Positions 41,495 through 51,113 of a stretch of 64,000 nucleotides of DNA are shown piece by piece. Made by a program: the position numbers and the translations under genes. Numbering within the stretch: position 1 is the first letter of the stretch; each line of letters begins with the position of its first letter. This DNA is from Rahnella aceris (GTDB lineage: Bacteria; Pseudomonadota; Gammaproteobacteria; Enterobacterales; Enterobacteriaceae): positions 2,480,001 to 2,544,000 of the forward strand of contig NZ_JAADJV010000001.1 of the NCBI RefSeq assembly GCF_011684115.1. Direction: 5' to 3'. The notes beneath the pieces are model-generated. The model was given only the letters and a program-made list of their open reading frames with translations. It had not been told where the DNA came from and searched no databases.

Positions 41495-41854
41495 ATGCCT
41501 TTGAAGAAATTGATCCATTGTGATATTAATGGGAATATTCTTACGGTTGATGAGTTACAACAGATTATTGAACCTGCTTTGTCTGAAATTGAAGAGTCCT
41601 TAATTGGAGATTTAACTTATTTTTCAGAAAATGCACGTTATGAAACAAATTCTTTGCAGATCGTGTCAATAACACAAATTGGCAAAAACTATTATTCAAT
41701 GACTTACCAGTTCAAATGGACGATTTTCAATGGTTGTCTGGACATTAATGCTGATGAGTTAACGAAGCAAAGTGTCAGATTCTGGGTTAAACCTGACGGA
41801 TTGGAGTTTGATATTATTGAGTCCTTCAAAGGCTCAACGGCTGAAGAATTGTAA
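41495..41854 (+). CDS. Hypothetical protein, acidic, AT-rich
   Basis: I do not recognise this protein of 119 residues. It has no signal peptide or membrane helix; it is acidic, with hydrophobic/aromatic strands (YYSMTYQFKWTIFNG, SVRFWVKPDGLEFDI), so a small alpha/beta cytosolic fold is likely. AAGAGG precedes the ATG. The codon use is AT-rich, unlike the metal transporter behind it. It stands alone between the zinc module and tomB-hha, and about 230 bases without a gene follow it. An immunity-type or other accessory role is possible but has no direct support. Confidence 0.75.
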   Translation: MPLKKLIHCDINGNILTVDELQQIIEPALSEIEESLIGDLTYFSENARYETNSLQIVSITQIGKNYYSMTYQFKWTIFNGCLDINADELTKQSVRFWVKPDGLEFDIIESFKGSTAEEL

Positions 41855-42083
41855 GTTTGAGTAATACGTTTGCACAGCTTTCTAAAAATGAATTATATTT
41901 AAAATACCGGCTGTATATTAAATCCTTTAAACCTCATCCCGAACACTGTTCATTGTGATTGTCTTTGATGTTTAAGCCAGTTCATAGCGTTTTAGTGAGA
42001 GCCGTTTCCTGTAAGCCATTAAGTTTTGTTGTTTACTCACAGAGTGTTATCAACACCGAATAAACCATTACGGAGGGGATGAT

Positions 42084-42452
42084 ATGGATGAGTACTCGCC
42101 TAAGCGGCACGATATCGCTCAGTTACGCTACCTGAATGAAATGCTGTATGATGAAGGGATTGCGACACTGGGTGACAGTCATCATGGTTGGGTTAACGAT
42201 CCGACTTCGGCTGTTAACTTGCAGCTCAATGAACTGATTGAGCACATTGCATCCTTTGTGATGAGTTTTAAAATTAAGTATCCAGACGATAACCATTTAA
42301 GTGATCTGGTTGAAGAGTATCTGGATGATACCTACACGCTGTTCAGTAATTATGGAATTAACGATTCTGATTTACGCCAATGGCAAAAGACCAAGAAGCG
42401 GTTATTCAGAATGTTCTCAGGGGACTACATCTGTACCCTAATGAAGACTTGA
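42084..42452 (+). CDS. tomB: Hha toxicity attenuator TomB
   Basis: Partner of Hha, 122 residues, acting as a small antitoxin-like modulator. The opening MDEYSPKRHDIAQLRYLNEML and the segments DSHHGWVNDPTSAVNLQLNELIEHIA and DLRQWQKTKKRLFRMFSG match E. coli TomB (YbaJ). GGAGGGG lies ten bases before the ATG. hha follows 45 bases downstream in the same operon. Confidence 0.95.
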   Translation: MDEYSPKRHDIAQLRYLNEMLYDEGIATLGDSHHGWVNDPTSAVNLQLNELIEHIASFVMSFKIKYPDDNHLSDLVEEYLDDTYTLFSNYGINDSDLRQWQKTKKRLFRMFSGDYICTLMKT

Positions 42453-42497
42453 GTAATAATTTATATGCAGTCATCAGATAAAAATCAAAAGGCTAAG

Positions 42498-42701
42498 ATG
42501 AACAAAATCGACTATTTGATGCGTTTACGAAAATGCACCACTATCGATACACTTGAACGTGTTATTGAAAAAAATAAGTACGAACTTTCCGACGACGAGC
42601 TGGAATTGTTTTACTCGGCAGCTGACCATCGTTTAGCGGAGCTAACGATGAACAAGTTGTACGATAAAATCCCGGTATCAGTCTGGAAATTTGTACGCTG
42701 A
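42498..42701 (+). CDS. hha: Haemolysin-expression modulator Hha (YmoA type)
   Basis: Nucleoid-associated cofactor of H-NS, 67 residues. The start at 42498 ([13 protein letters not shown]) follows AAAAGG; an ATG eleven codons upstream would extend it without homology. Length and sequence follow Yersinia YmoA (67 residues) rather than the 72-residue E. coli Hha. Conserved text includes [20 protein letters not shown] and [19 protein letters not shown]. It acts on AT-rich DNA such as its own neighbourhood. Confidence 0.96.
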   Translation: MNKIDYLMRLRKCTTIDTLERVIEKNKYELSDDELELFYSAADHRLAELTMNKLYDKIPVSVWKFVR

Positions 42702-42708
42702 TCTATAA

Positions 42709-42745
42709 AGCCAGGCCGGAATATCCCCCGGTCTGGCTGGTTAAT
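42709..42745 (+). terminator. Terminator of tomB-hha
   Basis: An 11-bp stem with one G-U pair (AGCCAGGCCGG with CCGGTCTGGCT) and an 8-base loop starts eight bases after hha. Only a short T-containing stretch follows. Confidence 0.7.
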
Positions 42746-42776
42746 ATTTAACCATATTATCGTTAATATTATTTAA

Positions 42777-43733
42777 CTATATCTTTGAGTTAAGTTTTTC
42801 TACTTTCTCTTTGATCTGCCGATGAAATGTTTGCAACAGAAACTGAAAACATTGTTCCGTTTTAGGTGAACGCAATGGTGCGGGTTTGCGCATCATCGCC
42901 ACTGTTCTGCTTAATGTGGGCTGCTGCAAGTGAATCACTGTTAATTCATTATCGTTAAGTGTTGCAGTATATAACTCTGGTAATATTGCTAATGCCAGAC
43001 GCGAACGCACCAGTCCATATAACGTCTCCTGAAAATCTACGCGATAACTCACCCGTAAATTCAAACGATGACTCTCACTCAGTGATGTCACCAGCCTGCT
43101 AACATTCCCCTTTGAGAACAAGGCAATATCTCTTTTCAGCAGTTGTCGCCAGGGAATATTGTGATCCTGAGAAAGCGGATCGTCGCGTCTGATAACCGCC
43201 ACAAAAGGATCTTCCAGCAGTGGATAAACAGCTATGGATTCCGGCACTGTACTGTCTGTTGCACCGATACCAAAATCCACTGATCCGTTCTCCAGTTCCA
43301 GTAATAATGCATCGTTTGTCAGGTCATGAAATTCCACACGCATATCAGGGAAATATTCCGCCAGTAATTGTGGAACGACCGGAAATAACAATGTACTCAC
43401 CGAAGGTACTAATCCAATGCGTAATGTGCCATCCCCGCCCTGACGCATAATTTGCTGCATATCATCGAAAACACTAAGCGCGGTATTCAATAAACGTTCT
43501 GCATATGGCAGAACAGCCTCACCCTGTTCAGTCAGACTCACACCTTGTGCCGTCCGGTTGAGTAGTTTGCCCCCTAATACCGATTCAATTTGCCGAAGCG
43601 CACTGCTCAGCGCGGGCTGACTGATCGCCAGACGATTCGCCGTATCGGTGAAACTGCGCAGTTGTGCCAGCGTCACAAAGTATTGAATTTGCTTGAGGGA
43701 AAGGGCAGGTAACCGGCGCCAGGGTTCAGACAT
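42777..43733 (-). CDS. LysR-family transcriptional regulator next to ade
   Basis: Regulator of 318 residues with an N-terminal winged HTH (about 12-70, SFTDTANRLAISQPALSSAL) and a periplasmic-binding-like effector domain (about 100-305). It is divergent from adenine deaminase with a 139-base gap, the usual layout for a LysR activator of the next operon, so it probably senses a purine or its breakdown product. The closing gap holds AT-rich sequence but I could not define an operator. The effector is unknown. Confidence 0.88.
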   Translation of the reverse strand: MSEPWRRLPALSLKQIQYFVTLAQLRSFTDTANRLAISQPALSSALRQIESVLGGKLLNRTAQGVSLTEQGEAVLPYAERLLNTALSVFDDMQQIMRQGGDGTLRIGLVPSVSTLLFPVVPQLLAEYFPDMRVEFHDLTNDALLLELENGSVDFGIGATDSTVPESIAVYPLLEDPFVAVIRRDDPLSQDHNIPWRQLLKRDIALFSKGNVSRLVTSLSESHRLNLRVSYRVDFQETLYGLVRSRLALAILPELYTATLNDNELTVIHLQQPTLSRTVAMMRKPAPLRSPKTEQCFQFLLQTFHRQIKEKVEKLNSKI

Positions 43734-43872
43734 ATGAGCAGCTATTCCGCGAAAAATAGAAAACGTTTGCTCAGCATAACCGTATCTTATAAACGGATAA
43801 AATAATTCATCTGTGCAAAGCCCCCCCTGCTCCCTACATTAGCCTCACCATTGTTTAAATCCGGACACTGAT

Positions 43873-45660
43873 ATGACCGACGGCATCACCTCCCAGCCCC
43901 TGCGCCAGCGGGCCATAAACGCAGCACTGGGGAACATCCCTTTCGACCGTCTGCTGATTAATGCCCGTGTTATCGACATGGTCACAGGGGAAATTCGCGA
44001 AGCCGATGTCGGCATCACCGGCAATATGATTGCCAGCGTTCATTCACGCGGGAAATTCACGCAGACTGAAAACGTTGATGATTTATCAGGAAATTACCTC
44101 TCTCCCGGCCTTATCGACACGCACGTTCACATCGAAAGCTCGCATTTGCCACCCGAAAAATACGCCGAAGTCGTCGTCGCTCAGGGCACAACAACGGTGT
44201 TTTGGGATCCGCATGAACTGGCGAATGTGCTGGGCGTTGCCGGGGTGCAGTACGCCATCCAGTCCAGCCGTAATCTGCCATTACGCGTGATATGCGCTGC
44301 GCCTTCCAGCGTGCCGTCAACACCGGGCTTAGAGATGTCCGGTGCGGATTTCACAGGCCAGGAAATGCAGACAATGCTTAGCTGGCCGGAAATTGCAGGT
44401 GTCGCCGAAGTGATGGATATGCATGGCGTGCTCAATGGCAGCGGGCGAATGCTGGAAATCCTCGAAGCCGGACTAAACAGCGGAAAGCTGATTGAAGGCC
44501 ACGCACGCGGCCTCAAAGATGAACAATTGCAGGCGTATCTTGCCGCAGGTGTGACATCAGATCACGAACTGACCTCGGCTGATGATGCCCTGGAAAAGCT
44601 GCGTGCCGGTCTGACGCTGCAAATTCGCGGCTCACATCCTTATCTTCTGCCCGATATCGCAGCCGCTTTGCTCGCACTTCCCCATCTTTCATCACAAATA
44701 ACATTGTGTACTGACGACGTACCGCCCGATCATCTGCTGGAAAAAGGCGGGCTGATCGCCTTAATCAAGCTCCTGATTTCCTACGGATTACGTGCAGAAG
44801 ATGTACTACGCATGGCGACGTTGAATGCCGCTATTCGCATGCAACGTTCTGATTTAGGGCTGATTGCCGCAGGCCGCACGGCTGATCTTATCGCGTTTGA
44901 CTCGCTGGAAAATCTTCTTCCGCGTGCAGTATATGTCGGCGGAACCTGTGTAGCTCAGCAAGGCAAGCTGCTGTTTACCCCTGCCGCCGCGAGCGGAGTG
45001 GTTCCACCACGAGACACCATGCGCTTAACGCCGCTGAACGCCGCTGATTTCAGGCTAAAAATTCCGGGGCTGAACAACGGCAAAGCGCGTCTGCGCAATA
45101 TTAAAGGCGCACGCTTTACACAATGGAGTGAAGTAACCGTGAATGTGCGGGATGGTGCCGTACAGATACCTGACGGCTTCAGCCTGATTTGGGTTCAGCA
45201 CCGCCATGGCCGCCACGACGCCACACCGAAAATGGCATTACTTGAAGGCTGGGGAGCATTGCGCGGTGCCATCGCGACCTCTTACTCTCACGACGCCCAT
45301 AATCTGGTGATTATCGGCCGGGATCCTGTCGACATGATGATAGCGGCCAATCAGCTGATCGCCAGCGGCGGCGGTATGGCGTTGAGCCAGCATGGCAAGT
45401 TGCTGGCCAATATCGATATGCCGATTGCCGGAATGCTGTCTGATTTACCGGCCACGGAACTGGCGAAGCAGTTTAAAAACCTGCGCGACCTCAGTGCACA
45501 GGTCGCAGACTGGGAACCGCCTTATCGCGTTTTCAAAGCTATCGAAGGAACGTGCTTAGCCTGTAATGCAGGCCCACATCTGACTGATTTAGGGCTGACA
45601 GATGGCGGTTCACGGGAAATCGTCAACCCGGTTCTGGAAATCTGGCCAGAAGAAATCTGA
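43873..45660 (+). CDS. ade: Adenine deaminase
   Basis: Metal-dependent amidohydrolase of 595 residues converting adenine to hypoxanthine and ammonia. The metal-binding motif is DTHVHIESSHL near residue 75; further blocks are GTTTVFWDPHELANVLG, EVMDMHGVLNG, EGHARGL and SDHELTS, and the C-terminal HRHGRHD and SYSHDAHNLVIIG. It matches the Ade family (YicP in E. coli, located elsewhere there). It forms an operon with the purine permease 76 bases downstream and so links uptake to use of adenine as a nitrogen or purine source. Confidence 0.95.
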   Translation: MTDGITSQPLRQRAINAALGNIPFDRLLINARVIDMVTGEIREADVGITGNMIASVHSRGKFTQTENVDDLSGNYLSPGLIDTHVHIESSHLPPEKYAEVVVAQGTTTVFWDPHELANVLGVAGVQYAIQSSRNLPLRVICAAPSSVPSTPGLEMSGADFTGQEMQTMLSWPEIAGVAEVMDMHGVLNGSGRMLEILEAGLNSGKLIEGHARGLKDEQLQAYLAAGVTSDHELTSADDALEKLRAGLTLQIRGSHPYLLPDIAAALLALPHLSSQITLCTDDVPPDHLLEKGGLIALIKLLISYGLRAEDVLRMATLNAAIRMQRSDLGLIAAGRTADLIAFDSLENLLPRAVYVGGTCVAQQGKLLFTPAAASGVVPPRDTMRLTPLNAADFRLKIPGLNNGKARLRNIKGARFTQWSEVTVNVRDGAVQIPDGFSLIWVQHRHGRHDATPKMALLEGWGALRGAIATSYSHDAHNLVIIGRDPVDMMIAANQLIASGGGMALSQHGKLLANIDMPIAGMLSDLPATELAKQFKNLRDLSAQVADWEPPYRVFKAIEGTCLACNAGPHLTDLGLTDGGSREIVNPVLEIWPEEI

Positions 45661-45736
45661 AGCATTCTCAAAACCACCAGACGTAAAAAGATAGCAAACA
45701 CAACATTATAAAAATTATTTTCAGGGGAATTTAAGT

Positions 45737-47086
45737 ATGTCCGAAAGTTCTGTGAAAAATGTTACCGTCTCAGCAGACGAAAGCTGGTTACAACGCCGCT
45801 TCCATCTGCACCAGCGCCAGACCAAGATTAAAACGGAATGTCTGGCAGGCATCACCGGGTTTCTGGCGGCGGCGTATTTACTGGTGGTGATCCCGGGCTT
45901 GCTGGCCGTCAGTGGTATAGATAAAGGCGCAGCCACCACCGGCGTGATCCTGGTGTTTGTACTGGGCTCTCTCCTGATGGCTTTTTACGCCAACCTGCCC
46001 TTTATGGTCGGGCCTGGCATTGGCGGCTCGGTACTGGTCGGTATTACGCTGGCGGGCGACGGCATTACCTGGCCCGTCGCGCTGGGGATTGCATGCTGGT
46101 CGGGGATTTTATTTTTCGTGATGACAGTGTTTGGCTTACGCGAAGTAGTCACCCGTTCTGTTCCGCAGTCGATCAAGCTTGGGCTGACCGCTTCTATTGG
46201 CATTTTTGTCGCCCTGCTCGGCTTCCGCAATGCCGGGCTGGTAATGGCAAATACCAAAACACATGCGCTGGCTCTGGGAGATTTTACTGCGCCGGGTGCG
46301 TTAATTGCGCTTCTTGGTCTGCTGGTCGCCGTGGGGTTACAGGCTCGTAAAGTACCGGGTGCCATTTTATGGGCCATTTTGCTGGCGACGGTGGCGGGTA
46401 TACCGTTTGGCGTAACGCATTTACCTGAGCAATGGATCTCGCTGCCTCACTCGGTTGCTCCGTTATTGGGCAAAGTCGATCTTATCGGTGCTATCAACAT
46501 CGCCTTTCTGCCATTCCTGTTTATCTTCTTCGCCTCGGAGTTCTTCTCTACGATGGGCACCACACTGGCTGTCGGTGGTGAGGCTGGATTGCTCGATGAA
46601 CACGGCAATATGAAAAATATCAACCGGCCTTTCATGGTGGATTCCATTGCAGCAGCGCTGGGCCCGATCGTCGGTATTCCTGCAGCTACAGCATTGATCG
46701 AATCCTCTGCCGCCGCTGAAGCAGGCGGGAAAACTGGCCTGACGGCACTTACCGCTGCAGTCATGTTTCTGCTGATGCTGTTATTTACTCCGATTGCGCT
46801 GATGATCCCGAAAGAGGCGACCGCACCGGCACTGATTCTGATTGGCCTGAACATGTTCAGTAATTTGCGAAAAGTGGACTTAGCGAATTTTACCGACGCG
46901 CTGCCGGTACTGATGATGGTAATGATTACGCTGATTTCCAACAGCTTCGGCACCGGTATCGCCGGCGGCCTGCTGTTTTACGTCATCATTAAAGTGGTCG
47001 CAGGAAAAGCACGTGAAGTGCCTGTAGGCCTTTATATTCTGGCAATCCCGCTGGTGTATTATTTTGCGACGCTGGTTCATCACTGA
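45737..47086 (+). CDS. NCS2-family purine permease, adenine-type
   Basis: Inner-membrane transporter of 449 residues with about 12-14 helices, resembling the AdeP/PurP and YicO adenine permeases (AzgA-like branch). Seen are RQTKIKTECLAGITGFLAAAYLLVVIP at the N-terminus (residues 25-51), NLPFMVGPGIGGSVLVG and the segment SAAAEAGGKTGLTALTAA characteristic of the branch. AGGGGAATTTAAG precedes the ATG. Position after ade and its partner LysR argues for adenine or a related purine. Confidence 0.9.
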   Translation: MSESSVKNVTVSADESWLQRRFHLHQRQTKIKTECLAGITGFLAAAYLLVVIPGLLAVSGIDKGAATTGVILVFVLGSLLMAFYANLPFMVGPGIGGSVLVGITLAGDGITWPVALGIACWSGILFFVMTVFGLREVVTRSVPQSIKLGLTASIGIFVALLGFRNAGLVMANTKTHALALGDFTAPGALIALLGLLVAVGLQARKVPGAILWAILLATVAGIPFGVTHLPEQWISLPHSVAPLLGKVDLIGAINIAFLPFLFIFFASEFFSTMGTTLAVGGEAGLLDEHGNMKNINRPFMVDSIAAALGPIVGIPAATALIESSAAAEAGGKTGLTALTAAVMFLLMLLFTPIALMIPKEATAPALILIGLNMFSNLRKVDLANFTDALPVLMMVMITLISNSFGTGIAGGLLFYVIIKVVAGKAREVPVGLYILAIPLVYYFATLVHH

Positions 47087-47104
47087 AACTTGCGGGTTAA
47101 CAGA

Positions 47105-47130
47105 GGGCGCGTGAAAACGTGCCCTTTTTT
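47105..47130 (+). terminator. Terminator of the ade-permease operon
   Basis: An 8-bp stem with one G-U pair (GGGCGCGT with ACGTGCCC) and a GAAA loop is followed by six T, 18 bases after the permease stop. Confidence 0.92.
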
Positions 47131-47203
47131 ATGGGCGCAGCCTGGCTTTGAAGATATTTTTAGGAGGAAATCAAAGAGAAGAGATAATTCCGGAGGCCTG
47201 AAA

Positions 47204-47317
47204 TGGTGGAGGCCCTGCCAGCTACATCCCGGCACACACGACACCTGCCATGGCTGCTTCCTTCCGGACCTGACCAAGTTGACAAGTTAGCGTTGCGGGA
47301 GAACCAACAGGGCCCCC
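47204..47317 (-). ncRNA. ffs: 4.5S RNA of the signal recognition particle
   Basis: About 114 nt on the minus strand, the same length as E. coli. The 5' end GGGGGCCCTGTTGG pairs with the 3' end CAGGGCCTCC. The conserved Ffh-binding tip GGTCAGGTCCGGAAGGAAGC and the arm GGGATGTAGCTGGCAGGG are present. Ends are set by homology and may shift by one or two bases. It stands between the ade operon and ybaZ. Confidence 0.98.
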
Positions 47318-47501
47318 ATTGACGTTGTCAGCTTCATTTCTCTGCTAAGAGAATCGAAGCGGTGGGCATTATCTGTGATGGCCGAAACAAAAGCAAGTTA
47401 ACTGCCGACAACCGTTGTTTTCTTAAACAATACGCCTGAATCAGAGCCTACAAAACCTTAATTTTTGCGTCATACTGGCGCAAATCACTGAGGAGGATGT
47501 C

Positions 47502-47810
47502 ATGTCGGAACCCGATAACTTTCGCCAGCGCGTATTTCAGATTATCGCCGCCATCCCGGTCGGGCAGGTCACAACTTACGGTAACGTCGCGCAACTGGCC
47601 GGTTCACCCCGCGCGGCACGTCAGGTCGGGGGCGTACTCAAGAAATTGCCGGAAGGCAGCACTCTTCCCTGGCACCGGGTGATAAACCGGCACGGTGAAA
47701 TCTCTTTGCAGGGCGAAGACTTTAAACGTCAGCGTCAGGCACTGCTGGCCGAGGGCATCACGTTTAAGAAAGGCAAAATCGATTTAGAGAAATACGGCTG
47801 GAAATGGTGA
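47502..47810 (+). CDS. ybaZ: Alkyltransferase-like DNA-binding protein YbaZ
   Basis: Cytoplasmic ATL protein of 102 residues, related to O6-alkylguanine-DNA alkyltransferase. The active-site PCHR is PWHR (in LPWHRVINRHG), so it binds O6-alkylguanine without repairing it and flags it for nucleotide-excision repair (family knowledge). The recognition helix SPRAARQVGGVL is intact. It is shorter at the N-terminus than the 129-residue E. coli annotation. Confidence 0.95.
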   Translation: MSEPDNFRQRVFQIIAAIPVGQVTTYGNVAQLAGSPRAARQVGGVLKKLPEGSTLPWHRVINRHGEISLQGEDFKRQRQALLAEGITFKKGKIDLEKYGWKW

Positions 47811-47832
47811 ATGCCTGCCTTCAAAACGCACA

Positions 47833-47860
47833 TAAAAAAGCACCGCGAGAGCGGTGCTTA
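47833..47860 (-). terminator. Terminator between ybaZ and ybaY
   Basis: An 8-bp stem (AGCACCGC with GCGGTGCT) with a GAGA loop; the minus strand continues with six T. It terminates ybaY and may also serve the convergent ybaZ. Confidence 0.9.
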
Positions 47861-47878
47861 GCCATCATAAGTGATGAA

Positions 47879-48460
47879 TTAATAGGTCGTTGGTTGTGCA
47901 GGTACCATACTAACCGGTGCAGGCGAAGTGCCCAGTCCTGGATTTGACGGGTTAGTCATTGGTCCCAGGGCACTGGGTTTGGTCGCTACAGGGACGGCGA
48001 CAACCGGGACAAGTTGCAGATCGGCACGTGTACCCTGACCGTGATTAATCACTTCTTTAATGGAGTCAGTGATGAAGGTCATCTGACCATTGATGGTTAC
48101 CGCCGCACTCAGCAGAATACGCGCGTTAGGGGCAATTTCCTGCGGGTTATACGGCAGGATGAAGGTAAACGGTGCCTGTTTACCCTGAGTTCTCGCCACC
48201 TTTTGCGAAATCACGCGGGATGGCGCATCCGCCACCGAAGCATCAGACAATGTCACCGTCAGGACAGCATCCGGTGGCAAGGCTACACGCTGATTGATAA
48301 ACACGCTACCCGATACATTCGGGCCAGTGATCGCAGGTCCGGTGTCCGGGCTAGCCGCCGTATTCACAGGAGGTTGCTGCGCTGGTGCCTCATGATGCTG
48401 TGCGCACCCGGCAAGAGTCAGAGACAGCGCGGTTCCACCTACTATCTGCCAAAGTTTCAT
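47879..48460 (-). CDS. ybaY: YbaY-family outer/inner membrane lipoprotein
   Basis: Lipoprotein of 193 residues with signal MKLWQIVGGTALSLTLAGC and lipidated Cys near residue 19. A Pro/Ala-rich linker leads to a YscW/type III pilotin-like beta domain (VSGSVFINQRVALPPDAVLT, then PNARILLSAAVTINGQM), and the C-terminus is Pro-rich. Its role in enterobacteria is poorly known. It is divergent from tesB with a 271-base gap that holds no gene I can see. Confidence 0.94.
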   Translation of the reverse strand: MKLWQIVGGTALSLTLAGCAQHHEAPAQQPPVNTAASPDTGPAITGPNVSGSVFINQRVALPPDAVLTVTLSDASVADAPSRVISQKVARTQGKQAPFTFILPYNPQEIAPNARILLSAAVTINGQMTFITDSIKEVINHGQGTRADLQLVPVVAVPVATKPSALGPMTNPSNPGLGTSPAPVSMVPAQPTTY

Positions 48461-48731
48461 TGATCGTACTCCCTTTTTTATTAGTCGCTTGTCGACAAGC
48501 TGTAATAAACGCCGACGATGAATTTAGTGACTTTAACCAGCTTACCTACTAATCATGGCACAAAAGTCTGAGGTTTTCCTGTCAGCGGCCAAACAGATCT
48601 TCTGACAAAACGTAAGATCCACTATGATTAACAGGTTAGACCTGTCGGTTAAGGCGTATTTCAGAAAATTCCTGCCTGCATTACCCCGAACAACTTAGGT
48701 CGATTTCTCCGGTAACTTTCATGAGGCCACT

Positions 48732-49598
48732 ATGAGTCAGGCATTAAAAAATCTGCTGGATCTGCTTGATCTGGAAAAAATTGAAGAAGGGCTGTTTCGT
48801 GGTCAAAGTGAAGACTTGGGTTTACGTCAGGTCTTTGGCGGTCAGGTCGTAGGCCAGGCATTATATGCCGCCAAACAGACTGTCCCGGCGGAACGTGGTA
48901 TCCATTCTTTCCACAGCTACTTTTTGCGCCCGGGTGACAGCAGCAAGCCGATTATCTATGACGTGGAAATCCTGCGCGATGGCAACAGTTTCAGCGCCCG
49001 CCGCGTAAAAGCGGTGCAGCATGGCAAGCCGATTTTCTATATGACGGCGTCGTTCCAAAGCCAGGAAAGTGGTTTTGAGCATCAGAACACCATGCCGGAT
49101 GTGCCGCCGCCGGAAACACTGGTATCAGAATCAGATATTGCTAAAAATCTGGCGCATCTGATACCGGAAAAATTCCGCGAAAAATTTATTGGTCATAAGC
49201 CTATTGAAATGCGTCCGGTGAAGTTTCATAACCCGATGAAAGGGAGTGTCGAAGAGCCTAACCGTGCAGTGTGGTTCAGGGCCAACGGTGAAATGCCAGA
49301 TGATTTGCGAATTCATCAGTATTTACTGGGCTATGCGTCTGACTTCAATTTCCTGCCTACGGCGCTGCAACCCCATGGCATTGGCTTCCTTGAACCGGGA
49401 ATGCAGGTCGCGACCATCGACCATTCGATGTGGTTCCACCGCCCGTTCCGCATGGATGACTGGTTGCTGTATGCCGTCGAAAGTACCTCTGCATCCGGTG
49501 CGCGTGGTTTTGTGCGTGGACAGTTTTATACCCGCGATGGCGTGCTGGTCGCCTCCACGGTACAGGAAGGGGTTATTCGTCAGCGAAAGCCTGAATAA
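48732..49598 (+). CDS. tesB: Acyl-CoA thioesterase II
   Basis: Cytoplasmic double-hotdog thioesterase of 288 residues that hydrolyses medium- and long-chain acyl-CoA. Conserved segments are [20 protein letters not shown] near residue 23, [22 protein letters not shown] (catalytic Asp) and [14 protein letters not shown] with [16 protein letters not shown]. It matches E. coli TesB over its length. It is convergent with amtB. Confidence 0.97.
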   Translation: MSQALKNLLDLLDLEKIEEGLFRGQSEDLGLRQVFGGQVVGQALYAAKQTVPAERGIHSFHSYFLRPGDSSKPIIYDVEILRDGNSFSARRVKAVQHGKPIFYMTASFQSQESGFEHQNTMPDVPPPETLVSESDIAKNLAHLIPEKFREKFIGHKPIEMRPVKFHNPMKGSVEEPNRAVWFRANGEMPDDLRIHQYLLGYASDFNFLPTALQPHGIGFLEPGMQVATIDHSMWFHRPFRMDDWLLYAVESTSASGARGFVRGQFYTRDGVLVASTVQEGVIRQRKPE

Positions 49599-49635
49599 TC
49601 ATCATTAAAGAGCGCCCTGTAAAAATGGCGCATTA

Positions 49636-49665
49636 AAAAGGGGCGATAACATTATCGCCCCTTTT
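49636..49665. terminator. Bidirectional terminator between tesB and amtB
   Basis: A 14-bp perfect stem (AAAAGGGGCGATAA with TTATCGCCCCTTTT) with a minimal loop; A- and T-runs on both sides serve both convergent genes. Confidence 0.92.
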
Positions 49666-49738
49666 GCATATCATCATTATTTTATTATTTTTAACTCATT
49701 AATGAGAGAGTTAGCGCACTACTTTCTCTGAAATCTCA

Positions 49739-51028
49739 TTATTGGTTGTAAGCGTTTTCGCCGTGGCTATTAACATCCAGCCCTTCGCGTTCTTGTTCTT
49801 CAGGAACACGCAGACCTACGATCATGTCCGCCACTTTGTAACCGATGAAAGCAACAACACCAGACCAGACCAATGTCACGCACACGCTGAAGAACTGAAC
49901 CCAAACCTGATGGCCCATGGTCACACCTTCTGCATAACCTACGCCGCCGAGTGAGCTGGAAGTGAATACGCCAGTCAGCAGACAACCTACGATACCGCAC
50001 ACACCATGAACACCGAACACGTCACAGGTGTCATCAACACGCAGCCATTTTTTCAGGGTAACCACACCCCACAGGCCAGTGATACCGCCTACGAGACCGA
50101 TGATGAGAGCACCACCCACGCCGACCGTACCACATGCAGGTGTGATAGCGACCAGACCTGCGATAGCACCGGAGCTTGCGCCCAGCAGTGAAGGTTTACC
50201 ACGCACCATCCATTCAACCAGTGTCCAGGACAGGATTGCACCAGCCGTTGCAATCACCGTGTTCAGGAAAGCCAACGCGGCAACAGGGCTTGCTGCACTT
50301 GCAGAACCTGCGTTGAAGCCGAACCAACCCACATACAGGATTGATGCACCAGTGAAGACCATTGGCAGGTTGTGTGGTTTGAAAGCTTCTTTACCGAAAC
50401 CGGCACGTTTACCCAGCAGATAAGCCCCCACCAGACCTGCGATAGCGGCGTTGATGTGAACAACAGTACCACCGGCAAAGTCCAGCGCACCATCAGCAGC
50501 CAGGAAACCGCCTGCCCACACCATGTGAGCCATCGGGATGTAAGAGAAAGTCAGCCAGATCACAGTGAAAATCAGAACCGCTGAGAAACGTACACGTTCA
50601 GCGATACCGCCCACGATCAGCGCCACAGTGATACAGGCAAATGAGCACTGGAAAGCAACGTGGATCATCTGGGAGAAGGTGCCTGTCACGGAGTCCAGGC
50701 CGATGCCTTTCATCATGACGTTACTGAAACCACCGAAGAACGCGTTACCTTCGCTGAAGGCCAGACTGTAGCCGTAGAGGATCCACAACACGCAGACCAG
50801 AGCAAAGGTGACAATAACCTGAGTCAGCATGGACAAAACGTTTTTAGAACGCAGTAAGCCACCGTAGAACAACGCCACGCCCGGTACGGTCATGAACAAT
50901 ACCAGCGCGGTACAAATCATCATAAAGGCGTTATCAGCACCGTTTGCCGCTGCTGGCGCTGCTGCCATGGCAAGCGAAGGCAGCAAAGCCACGGCACCAA
51001 GCCCCATCATGGATAAAAGTTTTTTCAT
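49739..51028 (-). CDS. amtB: Ammonium channel AmtB
   Basis: Trimeric ammonium channel of 429 residues. The start at 51028 (MKKLLSMMGLGAV) gives a signal peptide ending near AMAAA, as in E. coli. Eleven TM helices follow; the twin pore histidines are in VVHINAAIAGL and FGVHGVCGIVG. The cytosolic C-terminus binds GlnK. It is second in glnK-amtB, 85 bases after glnK. Confidence 0.97.
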   Translation of the reverse strand: MKKLLSMMGLGAVALLPSLAMAAAPAAANGADNAFMMICTALVLFMTVPGVALFYGGLLRSKNVLSMLTQVIVTFALVCVLWILYGYSLAFSEGNAFFGGFSNVMMKGIGLDSVTGTFSQMIHVAFQCSFACITVALIVGGIAERVRFSAVLIFTVIWLTFSYIPMAHMVWAGGFLAADGALDFAGGTVVHINAAIAGLVGAYLLGKRAGFGKEAFKPHNLPMVFTGASILYVGWFGFNAGSASAASPVAALAFLNTVIATAGAILSWTLVEWMVRGKPSLLGASSGAIAGLVAITPACGTVGVGGALIIGLVGGITGLWGVVTLKKWLRVDDTCDVFGVHGVCGIVGCLLTGVFTSSSLGGVGYAEGVTMGHQVWVQFFSVCVTLVWSGVVAFIGYKVADMIVGLRVPEEQEREGLDVNSHGENAYNQ

Positions 51029-51113
51029 TATTAACCCACCCCTGTTTCTCAAAACTGTTTTTTCTAATCTGATTTATCTCAAACCGATTGGTATGAGAGA
51101 TAAAAGCCTGAAA

